Part shown: positions 40,486 through 49,270 of the stretch, one piece after another
How positions within the stretch are numbered: position 1 is the first letter of the stretch
Layout: each line of letters begins with the position of its first letter
NCBI RefSeq assembly: GCF_018919165.1
Contig: NZ_JAHLQM010000001.1
Coordinates: forward strand, 62,001 to 126,000
Direction: 5' to 3'
From: Amphibacillus sp. MSJ-3
GTDB lineage: Bacteria; Bacillota; Bacilli; Bacillales; Amphibacillaceae
Length of the DNA stretch: 64,000 nt
Notes under the pieces: model-generated
Database searches by the model: none
What the model was told of the DNA's origin: nothing
The model's input: only the letters and a program-made list of their open reading frames with translations
Program-made: the position numbers and the translations under genes

Positions 40486-41238
40486 TTAGTTATTTTTTTG
40501 TGGCATTTGAATGTGATACATCATAATTCCAGCTGCTATGCTGACATTTAATGATTCGGCCTGTCCATAAATCGGAATATGAATTAAATGATCAGCTTGC
40601 CTTAATAGTTGATTATCAACACCTTTTCCTTCATTACCAACAATCAATGCCATCTTTTCTGTCAATTCAATTGTGTTAATCGGATTAGCATCCACTAAAG
40701 TTGAAGCATAGACGGTAACACCTTTTGTCTTCAATCTTTCGATTTCCAATGAAAGATCTACTTGAATAATTGGTAAATGAAAAATGGATCCTTGTGAAGA
40801 ACGAATGACTTTATCGTTATATAAGTCAACCGTACTTTCACCTAATATAACTGCATCAAAACCTGCGGCATCTGCAGTTCTGATCATTGTCCCAAGATTG
40901 CCGGGATCTTGAACTGAATCGACAAGTAGTAGGCGATTCGTTAAATATTCCGTTGACCTTTTTATCTTTACAATAGCCATAATTCCTTGAGGGGATTTCG
41001 TTTGAGCCAAATGTGCTAAGACATTATCACTAACATATTCAATCGTTTGGTTGGATAAATCAAATCCTGGTTCAAATCCTACTTCAATAATGACAGTTTC
41101 AATCTCCCAATCACTTGCTAATGCCTCTTCTACTAAGTGCTCACCTTCAATAAGGAAAAGCCCTTCTTCCATACGATATTTTTTTTTATTTAGCTTCGAC
41201 CATTTTTTAACCGCTTGATTTTTTACCGAGGTGATCAT
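40486..41238 (-). CDS. ysgA: SpoU-family RNA methyltransferase (YsgA)
   Basis: A 250-residue TrmH/SpoU methyltransferase. An N-terminal substrate-binding domain with FLIEGEHLVEEAL is followed by the knotted SPOUT domain: DSVQDPGNLGTMIRTADAAG (motif 1), VGNEGKGV (motif 2) and IPIYGQAESLNVSIAAGI (motif 3). These residues bind S-adenosylmethionine and RNA ribose. The target is probably 23S rRNA. The ATG at 41238 has AAAGG nine bases upstream; an earlier ATG at 41247 is too close to that site. It sits upstream of pheS and is divergent from sspI, as in B. subtilis. Confidence 0.92.
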   Translation of the reverse strand: MITSVKNQAVKKWSKLNKKKYRMEEGLFLIEGEHLVEEALASDWEIETVIIEVGFEPGFDLSNQTIEYVSDNVLAHLAQTKSPQGIMAIVKIKRSTEYLTNRLLLVDSVQDPGNLGTMIRTADAAGFDAVILGESTVDLYNDKVIRSSQGSIFHLPIIQVDLSLEIERLKTKGVTVYASTLVDANPINTIELTEKMALIVGNEGKGVDNQLLRQADHLIHIPIYGQAESLNVSIAAGIMMYHIQMPQKNN

Positions 41239-41275
41239 TTTTTTCATCCTTTAACGTCATTCTTTTATTCATCAT

Positions 41276-41304
41276 ACATATTTCACCACATCTTGGTCAA
41301 ACTA
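41276..41304 (+). promoter_or_regulatory. Possible sigma-G-type promoter of sspI
   Basis: ACATA at 41276-41280 and CAAACTA at 41298-41304 are 17 bases apart and resemble forespore promoter elements (-35 ending ATA, -10 CATACTA). It is a consensus match only. Confidence 0.35.
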
Positions 41305-41340
41305 TTTTTAATACAGATTATGTTTAAGAGGTGATGTGAA

Positions 41341-41559
41341 ATGGATCTTAATTTAAGAAAAGCTATTTTAGCAAATGTTTCAGATAATAGTCAAGATGAG
41401 TTAGAGGCAACAATTGTCGATGCTATTCAAAGTGGTGAGGAAAAGATGTTACCAGGATTAGGTGTTTTGTTTGAATTGATTTGGCAACAATCTGATCAAG
41501 AGGATAAAAGTAATATGCTTCAGTTGCTAGAACAAGGTGTTCAGCACACTGGAGTATAA
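41341..41559 (+). CDS. sspI: Small acid-soluble spore protein SspI
   Basis: A 72-residue SspI family protein (starting [20 protein letters not shown]). It is a minor SASP made in the forespore in B. subtilis and retained in the spore core. The ATG follows GAGGTGATG. Position beside ysgA and the direction match B. subtilis. A structured repeat begins at its stop codon. Confidence 0.93.
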   Translation: MDLNLRKAILANVSDNSQDELEATIVDAIQSGEEKMLPGLGVLFELIWQQSDQEDKSNMLQLLEQGVQHTGV

Positions 41560-41805
41560 AGTAAAACTTCAATCAGTGGGGATCAGAACTACAGGACCTA
41601 GATCACGCAGACCTTACCACGGGTCCTGGTAGATTTAGTCTGCCTTCCCCACCCCCACTGATCGTTAGTAGTACAAGGGTATGACCTAAAGGCCCTTGAA
41701 CCAATCGGGCCGCTACTGTCAGTTGATCTCCCACCTCCAATTTCTACTTTCCTTCGAATACTGGAAGTGGGAGTCTTACTGACAGTTGCACTGAGGTAAA
41801 GTGAC
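41560..41805 (+). repeat. Structured intergenic repeat R2, copy 1
   Basis: A roughly 245-bp element with two nested hairpins. Hairpin 1 pairs ATCAGTGGGG (41572-41581) with CCCCACTGAT (41653-41662). Hairpin 2 pairs CTGTCAGTTGATCTCCCAC (41716-41734) with GTGGGAGTCTTACTGACAG (41767-41785). The same element in reverse orientation is at 54316-54639. The core ACAGGACCTAG...CAGACCTTACCAC is shared. No convincing coding function; the remainder of the gap to 41903 is not recognised. Confidence 0.7.
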
Positions 41806-41903
41806 AATTTAAAAATGCCCAATGGCTGGAAATCTCCATTTAGGGGACGGTGTGACTCCACTAAATGGAATCTCCCACCCTATCTTCTATCAGGCTTCTC
41901 TAA

Positions 41904-42746
41904 TTAAAACTCCTCATATTCTGCTGGGTTTAGGTTATTCATTCTACCATCTACTAAAGTCATGTTATTGATTAATTCCATATCCTCTTCCATTAATTCA
42001 AAATCAAAAATAGAAATGTTTTCAAGTTGTCGTTTCGGATTTGATGATCTTGGAATACTGATCGAATTTAATTGATAATGCCATCTTAAAACAATTTGTG
42101 CACCTGTCCGATGATACTTTTCAGCTAATAGCCTTATTATTTCATGATCTAATAGATCTTTATTAAGTGCCAAGGGACTCCACGATTGGGTCATCACTCC
42201 ATTTTGTTCATGCCATTGACGTTGTTCATTTTGATTAAAGTAAGGATGCAATTCAACTTGATTTATACTCGGTAAAACACCTGTTTCTTCTTTTAATCTT
42301 GTAAGATGTTCAGGTAAGAAATTACAAACACCTGCAGAACGGATTAAGCCCCATTTTTTCGCATCTAGCAGGGCTTGCCACGCTTCAACATACCTATCCT
42401 GATTGGGGTTTGGCCAATGAATCAAATAAAGATCATAATAGTCAAGATCTGCGCGATAGAGGGATTCTTGTATCGTTTGAATCGCTTGATCATACTGGTG
42501 ATATCGTCCTGGTAACTTTGAAGTAACAAATAGTTCCTTCCTCGAAACCGCACTTTCTTTAATCGCACGGCCAACAGCACCTTCATTTTCATAATTATAG
42601 GCTGTATCTAGCAATCGATAACCTATATTAATCGCACTTTTAATCGCATTAACACCTTGGAAACCTTTTAAATTTGCAGTTCCCAGACCAATCATCGGCA
42701 CCTCTGTTCCATCATTTAAGTAAGTCGTCGGTATTTGAACCATCAT
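41904..42746 (-). CDS. Aldo/keto reductase
   Basis: A 280-residue NADPH-dependent aldo/keto reductase with the complete catalytic tetrad: Asp47 and Tyr52 (DTAYNY), Lys77 (TSKLPG) and His110 (LIHWPNP). The cofactor-binding region IPRSSNPKRQLENI is near the C-terminus. The substrate cannot be read from sequence; relatives reduce methylglyoxal, glyoxal and short aldehydes. It does not belong to the conserved local gene order and lies between a structured repeat and an IS110 element, which suggests an accessory gene. The upstream gap contains no recognised promoter. Confidence 0.93.
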   Translation of the reverse strand: MMVQIPTTYLNDGTEVPMIGLGTANLKGFQGVNAIKSAINIGYRLLDTAYNYENEGAVGRAIKESAVSRKELFVTSKLPGRYHQYDQAIQTIQESLYRADLDYYDLYLIHWPNPNQDRYVEAWQALLDAKKWGLIRSAGVCNFLPEHLTRLKEETGVLPSINQVELHPYFNQNEQRQWHEQNGVMTQSWSPLALNKDLLDHEIIRLLAEKYHRTGAQIVLRWHYQLNSISIPRSSNPKRQLENISIFDFELMEEDMELINNMTLVDGRMNNLNPAEYEEF

Positions 42747-42949
42747 TATCCTCCCTCTATAAATTAAGTTATTATTAAAATTTCGTCGATTTACTCCATT
42801 TTTCTACCCAACGTGAATTTGTACCATGGTTTAGATGAACCTAAATATTCAATAAATATTAAATATTGGAATTTGGGGTTCTATTTGAATAAACACCAAT
42901 GACTTAATTACCATTAAATGTATTTATAAGTAATAATTGCACTTTTGGA

Positions 42950-44590
42950 TCTCCACATATTCATGGCGGTGTACCCTCCCATGTCTCACGGCATCAATGT
43001 GCGCAAATTCCTTCGTTCAACCTCTCCATGGTGGATGCCGGAAATGCTCCTAAAGTGGGTCTGAGCCCTAATGGATAAAATAACGACCGGCTAATCCGTG
43101 CTTCAATTGTCAGTGTATAGCGATGTATATCGACGTTATTTAACTCATGTTAAACTAACTTACTTTGTGTTATACAGCCACTTATATTGCCTGCAATGAT
43201 GGAATATCTCGAATCATTCGATGTGGATCAAATGCACACTCACGTGTGCCAATCACATAGAGAACCTTGATTAATTTACGCGCTAATGCGACGAAGGACT
43301 GTTTCCCTGTTAGTTGATTAGACGAACGTGTCCGATAATAATTGTGCAATTGGCTAAAGGCTGGATTGTGTTTAGATAACGGAATAACAACTTGATACAA
43401 TAAACATCTCAATCGCTTACGTCCTCTTTTCGTAATGGAGGTTCTTCCTTTGTGAAGACCGGATTGATTCATTTTTAAGTTAAGTCCCGCTAATTTAATA
43501 ATTTGGCGTGGATCTCGATAGTTTCTCAAATCGCCTACTTCCGCAAAGAAGCCTACCACCGTCATCATACTAATTCCTTTAATTTGAGCCATTTTATCAG
43601 CACTTGGAATGGATGTAGCTAAATCAGTTAATTCCTCTTCAAGTGAATTTAATTGAGTCCTTAAGTGTTTATATTGGGTGATTAAATATTGAATTTCATG
43701 ACGTGCCATCTTTATTCCGACACGTAAACCAATACTGTTTTCAGCTGCAACTTTTAAGGCACGTATACGTTTGATACCTATCGACCGTTTAGTTACTGTA
43801 CTGACTTCTTCGAGTAATACATCTTCCGATGTATGAACGATATCCTCAGGCAAATAACCTCTTGATAAAAGATGAAGTGCAGAAAGCCCTGTCCAGTCTT
43901 TAAATACGGTGAGAAACTCAGGGAAGTAACGATCCAGCGCATTATGCATTTGAGCTTTGATTGATGTTAAATCTTCCTTAATCATGTCATGTAGTTTCAT
44001 GCCTTCTCGCAATTCCGCATATAATTCTTCTGGTAAGGTGGGTTCATTGAACCGTCCATCTTTAACGAGCTGGGCGATGACTTTTGCATCTTTTGTATCG
44101 TTCTTGGTTGGTGAATCATCATCAAGCTCCTTTGAGCGCTTCACTTTTGATGGATTAACAACGACCCCTTTAATTCCCTGTTCTTTTAAATAATAAGCAA
44201 GGTTTAACCAATAGTGGCCAGTGGGTTCCATTCCAATAATAACCTTTGATCGATTTTCTACTTTTTTAAGATTTTCAATCCAAGTAAGCAGATTTGTGAA
44301 GCCATGGATTGAATTATCAAACACCAGGCGTTTGATAAGATCACGTCCACGATCATCAATCGCACGCGCAACGTGTTTTCGTTTAGCAATATCTACCCCA
44401 ATAATTAATGTGTTCTCATTGATTTGCATTAAGCGTTGATTTTGTGTAAAATCCATTATGAAGTCTCCTTTCGGTACTTAAATTCGAGGTCAACGTTGAC
44501 ACTCTCTATCGTACCAAGGGAGCTTCTTTTTTGCATTCTTCATAATCAACGATTTTTCCTCATATTTAGTTCCTTACAGGAATGCTCCTT
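42950..44590 (-). mobile_element. IS110-family insertion sequence (ends approximate)
   Basis: The element consists of one transposase gene with non-coding flanks. The flank downstream of the transposase (42950-43181) is unusually long. The upstream flank (44457-44590) contains the palindrome GTCAACGTTGAC. IS110 elements lack classic inverted repeats and use a bridge RNA encoded in a non-coding end, so the exact ends cannot be fixed here. A 9-base match AATGCTCCT at 43043-43051 and 44581-44589 might mark boundaries but could be chance. Confidence 0.65.
43182..44456 (-). CDS. IS110-family transposase (DEDD recombinase)
   Basis: A 424-residue RNA-guided recombinase of the IS110 family. The N-terminal RuvC-like domain keeps all four acidic residues: Asp22 (GVDIAKRKH), Glu77 (GMEPTGHYW), Asp120 and Asp123 (KNDTKDAKVIAQ). 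A coiled-coil region links to the C-terminal transposase_20 domain (about 285-370), with IKGISMMTVVGFFAEVGD and the serine motif NQSGLHKGRTSITKRGRKRL. The frame is intact, so the element may be active. It interrupts conserved gene order between the sspI region and the M42 peptidase. A ribosome binding site AAGGAGA lies upstream. Confidence 0.93.
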   Translation of the reverse strand: MDFTQNQRLMQINENTLIIGVDIAKRKHVARAIDDRGRDLIKRLVFDNSIHGFTNLLTWIENLKKVENRSKVIIGMEPTGHYWLNLAYYLKEQGIKGVVVNPSKVKRSKELDDDSPTKNDTKDAKVIAQLVKDGRFNEPTLPEELYAELREGMKLHDMIKEDLTSIKAQMHNALDRYFPEFLTVFKDWTGLSALHLLSRGYLPEDIVHTSEDVLLEEVSTVTKRSIGIKRIRALKVAAENSIGLRVGIKMARHEIQYLITQYKHLRTQLNSLEEELTDLATSIPSADKMAQIKGISMMTVVGFFAEVGDLRNYRDPRQIIKLAGLNLKMNQSGLHKGRTSITKRGRKRLRCLLYQVVIPLSKHNPAFSQLHNYYRTRSSNQLTGKQSFVALARKLIKVLYVIGTRECAFDPHRMIRDIPSLQAI

Positions 44591-44754
44591 CTAATATAAA
44601 ACTTCTTTTATTAATTATACCTTTCTATGAACAGAAGCAAACATTTATCCTAGCTTTTAAAAAATTAAGCCTTTTTAACTATGATTTTGTTGCTAATTGT
44701 TAAGTCGTGGTTTAAAATAGTATATAGAATGATTGGTAGATTAGGAGCATACAT

Positions 44755-45363
44755 ATGGATATTCGTTTTTTGCAAAGCTTAATGCAAACACAAACGATTC
44801 AGTACTTACAACCAACAAGGCAACGACAATCTAGTAGTTTTCTTAATGACTTTTATCTTCAAACACTGAACCAGACTGAGACAATACCACTCAGTTCATC
44901 GATGTCAATTCGTGAAATTTTACACGGCAAGCCATCTATACTTGAGCAAACATCATCCATTGCAACACCGATTGAAGCAAATCTGTCAACAGATTTAAAT
45001 ACAATTATTCAAGAGGCAGCAGCAACTTATCAGGTTGATGAGAAACTAATCCGTTCTGTGATTCAAATGGAATCGAATTTTAATCAATATGCAGTAAGTC
45101 ATTCAGGTGCACAAGGTTACATGCAGTTGATGCCACAAACAGCCAAAGGGTTGGGAGTGACTAATTCGTTTGATGCGAAGCAAAATATTTTCGGTGGTAC
45201 AAAATACTTACGCCAGATGCTAACTCGTTATAATGAAGACACAACTTTAGCATTAGCTGCTTATAATGCTGGTCCAGGTAATGTTGATAAATACCGTGGG
45301 ATTCCACCATTTAAAGAAACGCAAAATTATGTCAATAAAGTAATGAATCAATATATGTCTTAG
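44755..45363 (+). CDS. Lytic transglycosylase (SLT domain)
   Basis: A 202-residue protein with a C-terminal soluble-lytic-transglycosylase domain (about residues 85-200) of goose-lysozyme-like fold. The catalytic Glu lies in [15 protein letters not shown] (about 103). [27 protein letters not shown] and [16 protein letters not shown] are standard motifs. The N-terminal 80 residues are polar and Ser/Thr/Gln-rich, without an obvious signal peptide, like B. subtilis YjbJ (CwlQ). It cleaves the glycan backbone of peptidoglycan. On the plus strand, in the accessory stretch. Confidence 0.88.
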   Translation: MDIRFLQSLMQTQTIQYLQPTRQRQSSSFLNDFYLQTLNQTETIPLSSSMSIREILHGKPSILEQTSSIATPIEANLSTDLNTIIQEAAATYQVDEKLIRSVIQMESNFNQYAVSHSGAQGYMQLMPQTAKGLGVTNSFDAKQNIFGGTKYLRQMLTRYNEDTTLALAAYNAGPGNVDKYRGIPPFKETQNYVNKVMNQYMS

Positions 45364-45791
45364 ATTTTACAACTGGATTTTATACGATTTTAACAAAACT
45401 AGTTGGACAATATTTGACGTTGGTGAGAAAAAGTAACTTCTCCAATTTACAAGGGTGAGGAAGTGAAATATTGCCAGCGTCCTTTATTTTAGCCTTGTTG
45501 GAGACCATCTTTTAGCATAGCTTTGTTTTTTAAAATCAATTTAGGATATATTTCTGTGTCTCTCGTCTTGGTGAAATATATCAATCCCCCTCGCCATACT
45601 TCACATATTAAACCCTAAGAAGTACCTATTGATATTCCAATGAATGTAGTTATTTGAAAATCATTTGAACCTAACAGCTATAAATAATTTATTCCATCAA
45701 AAAATCAATTCATTTTCTAAAGGTGAATGATTTATCTTTTGCAAAAAAATAAAGAAAGCCCCTTGTACAAGAGACCTTCTTCTATATTTAT
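45364..45791. other. 428-bp gap downstream of the lytic transglycosylase
   Basis: An inverted repeat GATATATTTC/GAAATATATC at 45545-45582 encloses an 18-base loop. The terminator of the M42 peptidase gene lies at about 45748-45782 (CCCTTGTACAAGAG core with an A/T-rich tail on the minus strand). No gene. Confidence 0.5.
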
Positions 45792-46868
45792 TTAATCAAA
45801 TGTAATCTGATGAACGGTATCTTTATCTAAGAGTTTAATGACTTCTACAATAAGTTTAACCGCATTGTCGAAATCGTCCTGATGTAAAATACCTGCATGC
45901 GAATGGATATAGCGTGTGGCAATACCTATTGATAATGCCGGCACACCATTGGCTGTTAAGTGAATTGATCCACTGTCTGTCCCACCTGCCGCAATCGTTG
46001 CATATTGATAAGGAATTTGATGTTCATCAGCTGTTTTCAATACAAAATCTCGTAAACCTTTATGAGAAATCATTGATGCGTCATAGATAATAATCTGTGG
46101 ACCTTTACCAATTTTACTATCTGCATCGTTGGCTGAAATTCCTGGTGTATCACCTGCGATACCCGTGTCAACAGCGAATGCAATATCTGGTTCAATCATG
46201 TTTGTTGATGTTTTCGCCCCACGTAAGCCTACCTCTTCTTGAACAGTTCCAACCCCATAAACAATATTAGGGTGCTCAATATCCTTTAATTGTCTCAGTA
46301 CTTCAATAGCAATAGCACAACCTATTCGATTATCCCAAGCCTTGGCTAAAAGTAACTTTTCATTCTTCAGTGGTTGAAACTCAAAGTATGGGACAACGGA
46401 ATTTCCTGGTTTAACCCCAAATGATTCCGCTTCTTCTTTACTAGTCGCACCAATATCAATAAACATATCCTTAATATCATATGGTTTTTTACGTGCTTCA
46501 GCGGGCATAATGTGTGGTGGTTTTGAACCAATCACTCCAACCAAATCACCTTGTTCTGTCACAACAGTAACGCGTTGAGCAAGCATAACTTGATTCCACC
46601 AGCCACCAATCGTTTGAAAATATAAAAAGCCATTATCATCAATTCGTGTTACCATTAAACCAATTTCATCTAAATGACCGGCGACCATCACTTTTGGACC
46701 ATCTTCTTGGCCTACCTTTTTAGCAATTAAGCTACCTAAATGATCCGTGTATACCTCAGTTGCAAATGGTGAAATATATTTTTTCATCACTTCTCTTACT
46801 TCTTTTTCATTACCTGAAATACCTTTAGCTTCAGTTAATTCCTTAAACATTGTTAACTTCTCGTTCAT
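45792..46868 (-). CDS. ysdC: M42-family aminopeptidase (YsdC/FrvX-like)
   Basis: A 358-residue dinuclear metallo-aminopeptidase of the M42 (glutamyl aminopeptidase) family. Metal and catalytic residues appear as VAGHLDEIG (His), [10 protein letters not shown] (Asp), [11 protein letters not shown] (Glu-Glu), AVDTGI (Asp) and [10 protein letters not shown] (His). These enzymes form tetrahedral dodecamers in relatives and degrade short peptides. The ATG at 46868 follows GGGAGG; the upstream frame extension includes that site. The same position as B. subtilis ysdC, upstream of ysdA-rplT. Confidence 0.92.
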   Translation of the reverse strand: MNEKLTMFKELTEAKGISGNEKEVREVMKKYISPFATEVYTDHLGSLIAKKVGQEDGPKVMVAGHLDEIGLMVTRIDDNGFLYFQTIGGWWNQVMLAQRVTVVTEQGDLVGVIGSKPPHIMPAEARKKPYDIKDMFIDIGATSKEEAESFGVKPGNSVVPYFEFQPLKNEKLLLAKAWDNRIGCAIAIEVLRQLKDIEHPNIVYGVGTVQEEVGLRGAKTSTNMIEPDIAFAVDTGIAGDTPGISANDADSKIGKGPQIIIYDASMISHKGLRDFVLKTADEHQIPYQYATIAAGGTDSGSIHLTANGVPALSIGIATRYIHSHAGILHQDDFDNAVKLIVEVIKLLDKDTVHQITFD

Positions 46869-46966
46869 TATGTATAGCCTCCCTTTCCTTCTACTCAATT
46901 ATAACGAATTACAGAGAAAATAAACAGGGAGACGATTTCATTTTTTTTATACATCGTAATAACATG

Positions 46967-47083
46967 ATCGAGCATAGACTTACTGTTTCCGAGCATAAAA
47001 CTTATTTATCGAGCATAGACCTGCTGTTTCCGAGCATAAAACTTATTTATCGAGCATAAACTTGCTGTTTCCGAGCATAGACA
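46967..47083. repeat. 41-bp tandem repeat, 2.8 copies
   Basis: Units at 46967-47007, 47008-47048 and 47049-47083 (partial). Each contains CGAGCATAGACYT and, about 21 bases later, CGAGCATAAAACTTATTT, so the unit has a half-length sub-repeat CGAGCATA. It lies upstream of the M42 peptidase gene and is followed directly by an R1 fragment. Confidence 0.92.
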
Positions 47084-47084
47084 C

Positions 47085-47120
47085 TAAAGGAGCTTATAGT
47101 CAGCTAGTCTGAGCTGGGAA
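47085..47120 (+). repeat. R1 repeat fragment (copy E)
   Basis: AAAGGAGCTTATAGTCAGCT matches the right half of copies A and B of repeat R1. It abuts the tandem repeat. Confidence 0.5.
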
Positions 47121-47127
47121 AAATGCA

Positions 47128-47166
47128 AAAAAAAAGATGAGCTCTATATTAATAATGCTCATCTTG
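47128..47166 (-). terminator. Terminator of the dUTPase operon
   Basis: AAGATGAGC pairs with GCTCATCTT around an AT-rich loop; the minus strand continues with TTTTTTTGC. Confidence 0.85.
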
Positions 47167-47634
47167 TCGTTTGAAATTGACTTTATTCTTTTCGATATAA
47201 GCCAATTGAATTTCTTCTGCGGAAAAACCTAGTTGTTCGCCGAGAGTTAAAAACAAACCAAATACAGTTAGATAAGTTTCTTTACTTCGATCATCACGAT
47301 AATAATCAATTGCCCGGTATAATTGATTAAATAGACCAGTCAGATCTCCTTGGTAAGGTTGATGGTCAACTTTTTCAACTTTATAGTCAGCATCTAAACC
47401 AAGCGATAAGATAAAGTGAATTCCATCAACATATTCTTCTAAAATAACTTCTCTCGGACTTGGTTCTTTGATACTCCAAAATTTAAAGCAGCGCGTTTCA
47501 TTAGCCAATTCCCCTAATTCAACAAATAGAGCAAGAATTTTCCGTTCGAATAGTTGATCTGATGTTACTTGATGGTTTGACTGGATATATTGATCTAATT
47601 GATGTTGCATATCATATAAAGTTTTCCAATTCAT
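47149..47634 (-). CDS. Dimeric dUTPase (all-alpha NTP pyrophosphatase)
   Basis: A 161-residue protein of the dUTPase_2 family, related to MazG. The Mg-binding signatures are visible: VELGELANETRCFKFW (about 32-47, EExxE-like helix) and LEEYVDGIHFILSLG (about 65-79). A Lys/Asn motif near the end (AYIEKNKVNFKRQ) binds the nucleotide. It hydrolyses dUTP to dUMP, keeping uracil out of DNA. It lies 17 bases after a TVP38-family gene and shares its transcript. Confidence 0.85.
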   Translation of the reverse strand: MNWKTLYDMQHQLDQYIQSNHQVTSDQLFERKILALFVELGELANETRCFKFWSIKEPSPREVILEEYVDGIHFILSLGLDADYKVEKVDHQPYQGDLTGLFNQLYRAIDYYRDDRSKETYLTVFGLFLTLGEQLGFSAEEIQLAYIEKNKVNFKRQDEHY

Positions 47635-47651
47635 TTTAAATGACTCCTTTA

Positions 47652-48215
47652 TTATCTGAGAAATTCACGAACACTTACTCGTTCGTCCTTTTTTCTAAAA
47701 AGGAAAAACAATGTAACCAAACTAAAAATCATAGCTAATATTGCAAGTGGAGGTAAATTCGTTACGGATTGCCCAATTACTGTATATACAACTACCATTG
47801 GGATTACAGTATAAAATGAAGTAACTAAATAAGTACGGAAACTAGATGATGACTCATAGATGATGAAAGATAATAAATGATAATGGATAAACGGAATTAG
47901 TCTTAATATAGTCATTTGACTCGTTGTTAGTCGTGTATCTTTTCCAACAATTTTTGTTTTCATTTTTATTAATCTTTTAGTTATAAAAGGCATAATATCG
48001 GCTAAAAAATAAAATGAAATACTAGATAACATAAGACCAATGATAGATAAAATAATTCCAGGAATAATTCCAAAAATTAGACCTCCTGCAATACAAATCA
48101 AAATGACAGGTATAAATAGGATTGGTCGAATGAGATGAAGTGTTATATAAATTAGCGGCGCAATGAGTACATGCGTCCCTCTAACAAATTCAATATAGTA
48201 TTCTATTTTTTCCAT
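47652..48215 (-). CDS. TVP38/TMEM64-family membrane protein
   Basis: A 187-residue polytopic protein of the VTT/DedA-like family. Hydrophobic segments are at about 15-38, 40-60, 128-147 and 152-172. The family core is represented by LIRPILFIPVILICIAGGLI, IIPGIILSIIGLMLSS and the loop ILRLIPFIHYHLLS. Members are implicated in lipid scrambling and in envelope processes. Similar to B. subtilis YtxB, which lies near thrS. No substrate can be assigned. Confidence 0.82.
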   Translation of the reverse strand: MEKIEYYIEFVRGTHVLIAPLIYITLHLIRPILFIPVILICIAGGLIFGIIPGIILSIIGLMLSSISFYFLADIMPFITKRLIKMKTKIVGKDTRLTTSQMTILRLIPFIHYHLLSFIIYESSSSFRTYLVTSFYTVIPMVVVYTVIGQSVTNLPPLAILAMIFSLVTLFFLFRKKDERVSVREFLR

Positions 48216-48286
48216 TTTCTTTTAGCCTCCTTTCAGTATCTCTTTAACTTATGAGTAGTAGTTAATCAATATGCTGGGCATGATAA

Positions 48287-48544
48287 TTAGTAGAATATAA
48301 ACCAACCAATTACTTGAATAACCAGGATAATTGGGATACCAATCCGAAACTGAATATGCTTCGTTTTATGTCGGTAGTGGTACATACCTAGTAGTGTCCC
48401 CAAAGATCCGCCAAGTAGGCTTATTAGCCAAAGATAACGTTCAGGAATACGCCATTTCCCTTTTTGGGCACGTTGCTTATCAGTTTTCATTATTAACAGT
48501 CCTAAGATATTTATCATGATATAGTAACTGATTAATTCTTTCAT
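48287..48544 (-). CDS. ysdA: DUF1294 membrane protein (YsdA)
   Basis: An 85-residue small membrane protein of DUF1294. The hallmark RIPERYLWLISLLGGSLGTL and the MYHYRHKTKHIQFRIGIP segment are complete, with three hydrophobic helices. I start at the ATG at 48544, which has ATGAGGT upstream; the longer frame reaches back into the rplT terminator. The position after rplT matches B. subtilis ysdA. Function unknown. Confidence 0.88.
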   Translation of the reverse strand: MKELISYYIMINILGLLIMKTDKQRAQKGKWRIPERYLWLISLLGGSLGTLLGMYHYRHKTKHIQFRIGIPIILVIQVIGWFIFY

Positions 48545-48585
48545 TTTAGACCTCATCATTGTTTGGTATTTTAGTACTAAATAAG

Positions 48586-48627
48586 CAAAAGAGTTGTCCT
48601 CATTGGTAAGAAAACAACTCTTTAATT
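48586..48627 (-). terminator. Terminator of infC-rpmI-rplT
   Basis: On the minus strand AAAGAGTTGT and ACAACTCTTT pair around a 16-base loop and are followed by TGCTTATTT, just after the rplT stop. Confidence 0.8.
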
Positions 48628-48633
48628 TCAAGA

Positions 48634-48993
48634 TTATTTATCTAATGCTGCTTTAGCTTGATCAACTAATTTTGTAAATGCTTGTGCATCTGACACAGCT
48701 AAATCTGCAAGCATTTTACGATTAACTTCAATACCTGCTAATTTTAAACCATGCATCAGACGGCTATATGAAATATCGTTCAAACGTGCAGCAGCATTAA
48801 TTCGAGAAATCCATAATTTACGGAAGTCACGTTTTTTCTGTTTACGATCGCGATATGCATACTGACCTGATTTCCATACTTGTTGTTTTGCTGTTTTAAA
48901 TAGAGCGTGTTTTGAACCATAATAACCTTTAGCTAATTTTAATGTGCGTTTACGACGCTTACGTGTAACTGTTCCACCTTTAACACGTGCCAT
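48634..48993 (-). CDS. rplT: 50S ribosomal protein L20
   Basis: A 119-residue L20 with the basic N-terminal extension ([20 protein letters not shown]) that threads into 23S rRNA, and the globular end with [20 protein letters not shown]. It is a primary assembly protein. In Bacillus it also represses its own operon by binding the leader. It follows rpmI by 47 bases in the infC operon. Confidence 0.98.
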   Translation of the reverse strand: MARVKGGTVTRKRRKRTLKLAKGYYGSKHALFKTAKQQVWKSGQYAYRDRKQKKRDFRKLWISRINAAARLNDISYSRLMHGLKLAGIEVNRKMLADLAVSDAQAFTKLVDQAKAALDK

Positions 48994-49040
48994 AATAATT
49001 CCCTCCTATATATAACCTCAAAAAAGACGAATTTGTTCTA

Positions 49041-49235
49041 TTATCTTGGTAGCATTTGATCGATACGCTTTTGATCACCTTTTGATACAAGCGCACCTTT
49101 ACGTAATTTTCTTTTTTGTTTTTGTGATTTGTTTGCAAATAAGTGACTTGTAAAAGCATGACCTCGTTTTAATTTTCCAGAACTTGTTCTTTTAAAACGT
49201 TTTTGCGTGCCTTTATGTGTTTTCATTTTTGGCAT
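49041..49235 (-). CDS. rpmI: 50S ribosomal protein L35
   Basis: A 64-residue L35, very basic ([17 protein letters not shown] start; [17 protein letters not shown] near the end). Full length for Firmicutes. Lies between infC and rplT. The ribosome binding site is AAGGAGG. Confidence 0.97.
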   Translation of the reverse strand: MPKMKTHKGTQKRFKRTSSGKLKRGHAFTSHLFANKSQKQKRKLRKGALVSKGDQKRIDQMLPR

Positions 49236-49270
49236 GATTTGTTCCTCCTTAAAAACAAATAAATTAAGTC

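Noticed and set aside
41598-41861. 87-residue minus-strand ORF over repeat R2 copy 1
   Set aside because: The equivalent ORF in copy 2 (54425-54610) is on the opposite strand relative to the element. The paired stems explain the conservation better than coding.
46967-47083. CRISPR array
   Set aside because: Repeats are directly adjacent without unique spacers and no cas genes are present; it is a plain tandem repeat.
41904-47083. Accessory stretch as a defence or secretion island
   Set aside because: Only an aldo/keto reductase, an insertion sequence, a lytic transglycosylase and repeats are present; no toxin, nuclease or regulator set supports such a system.
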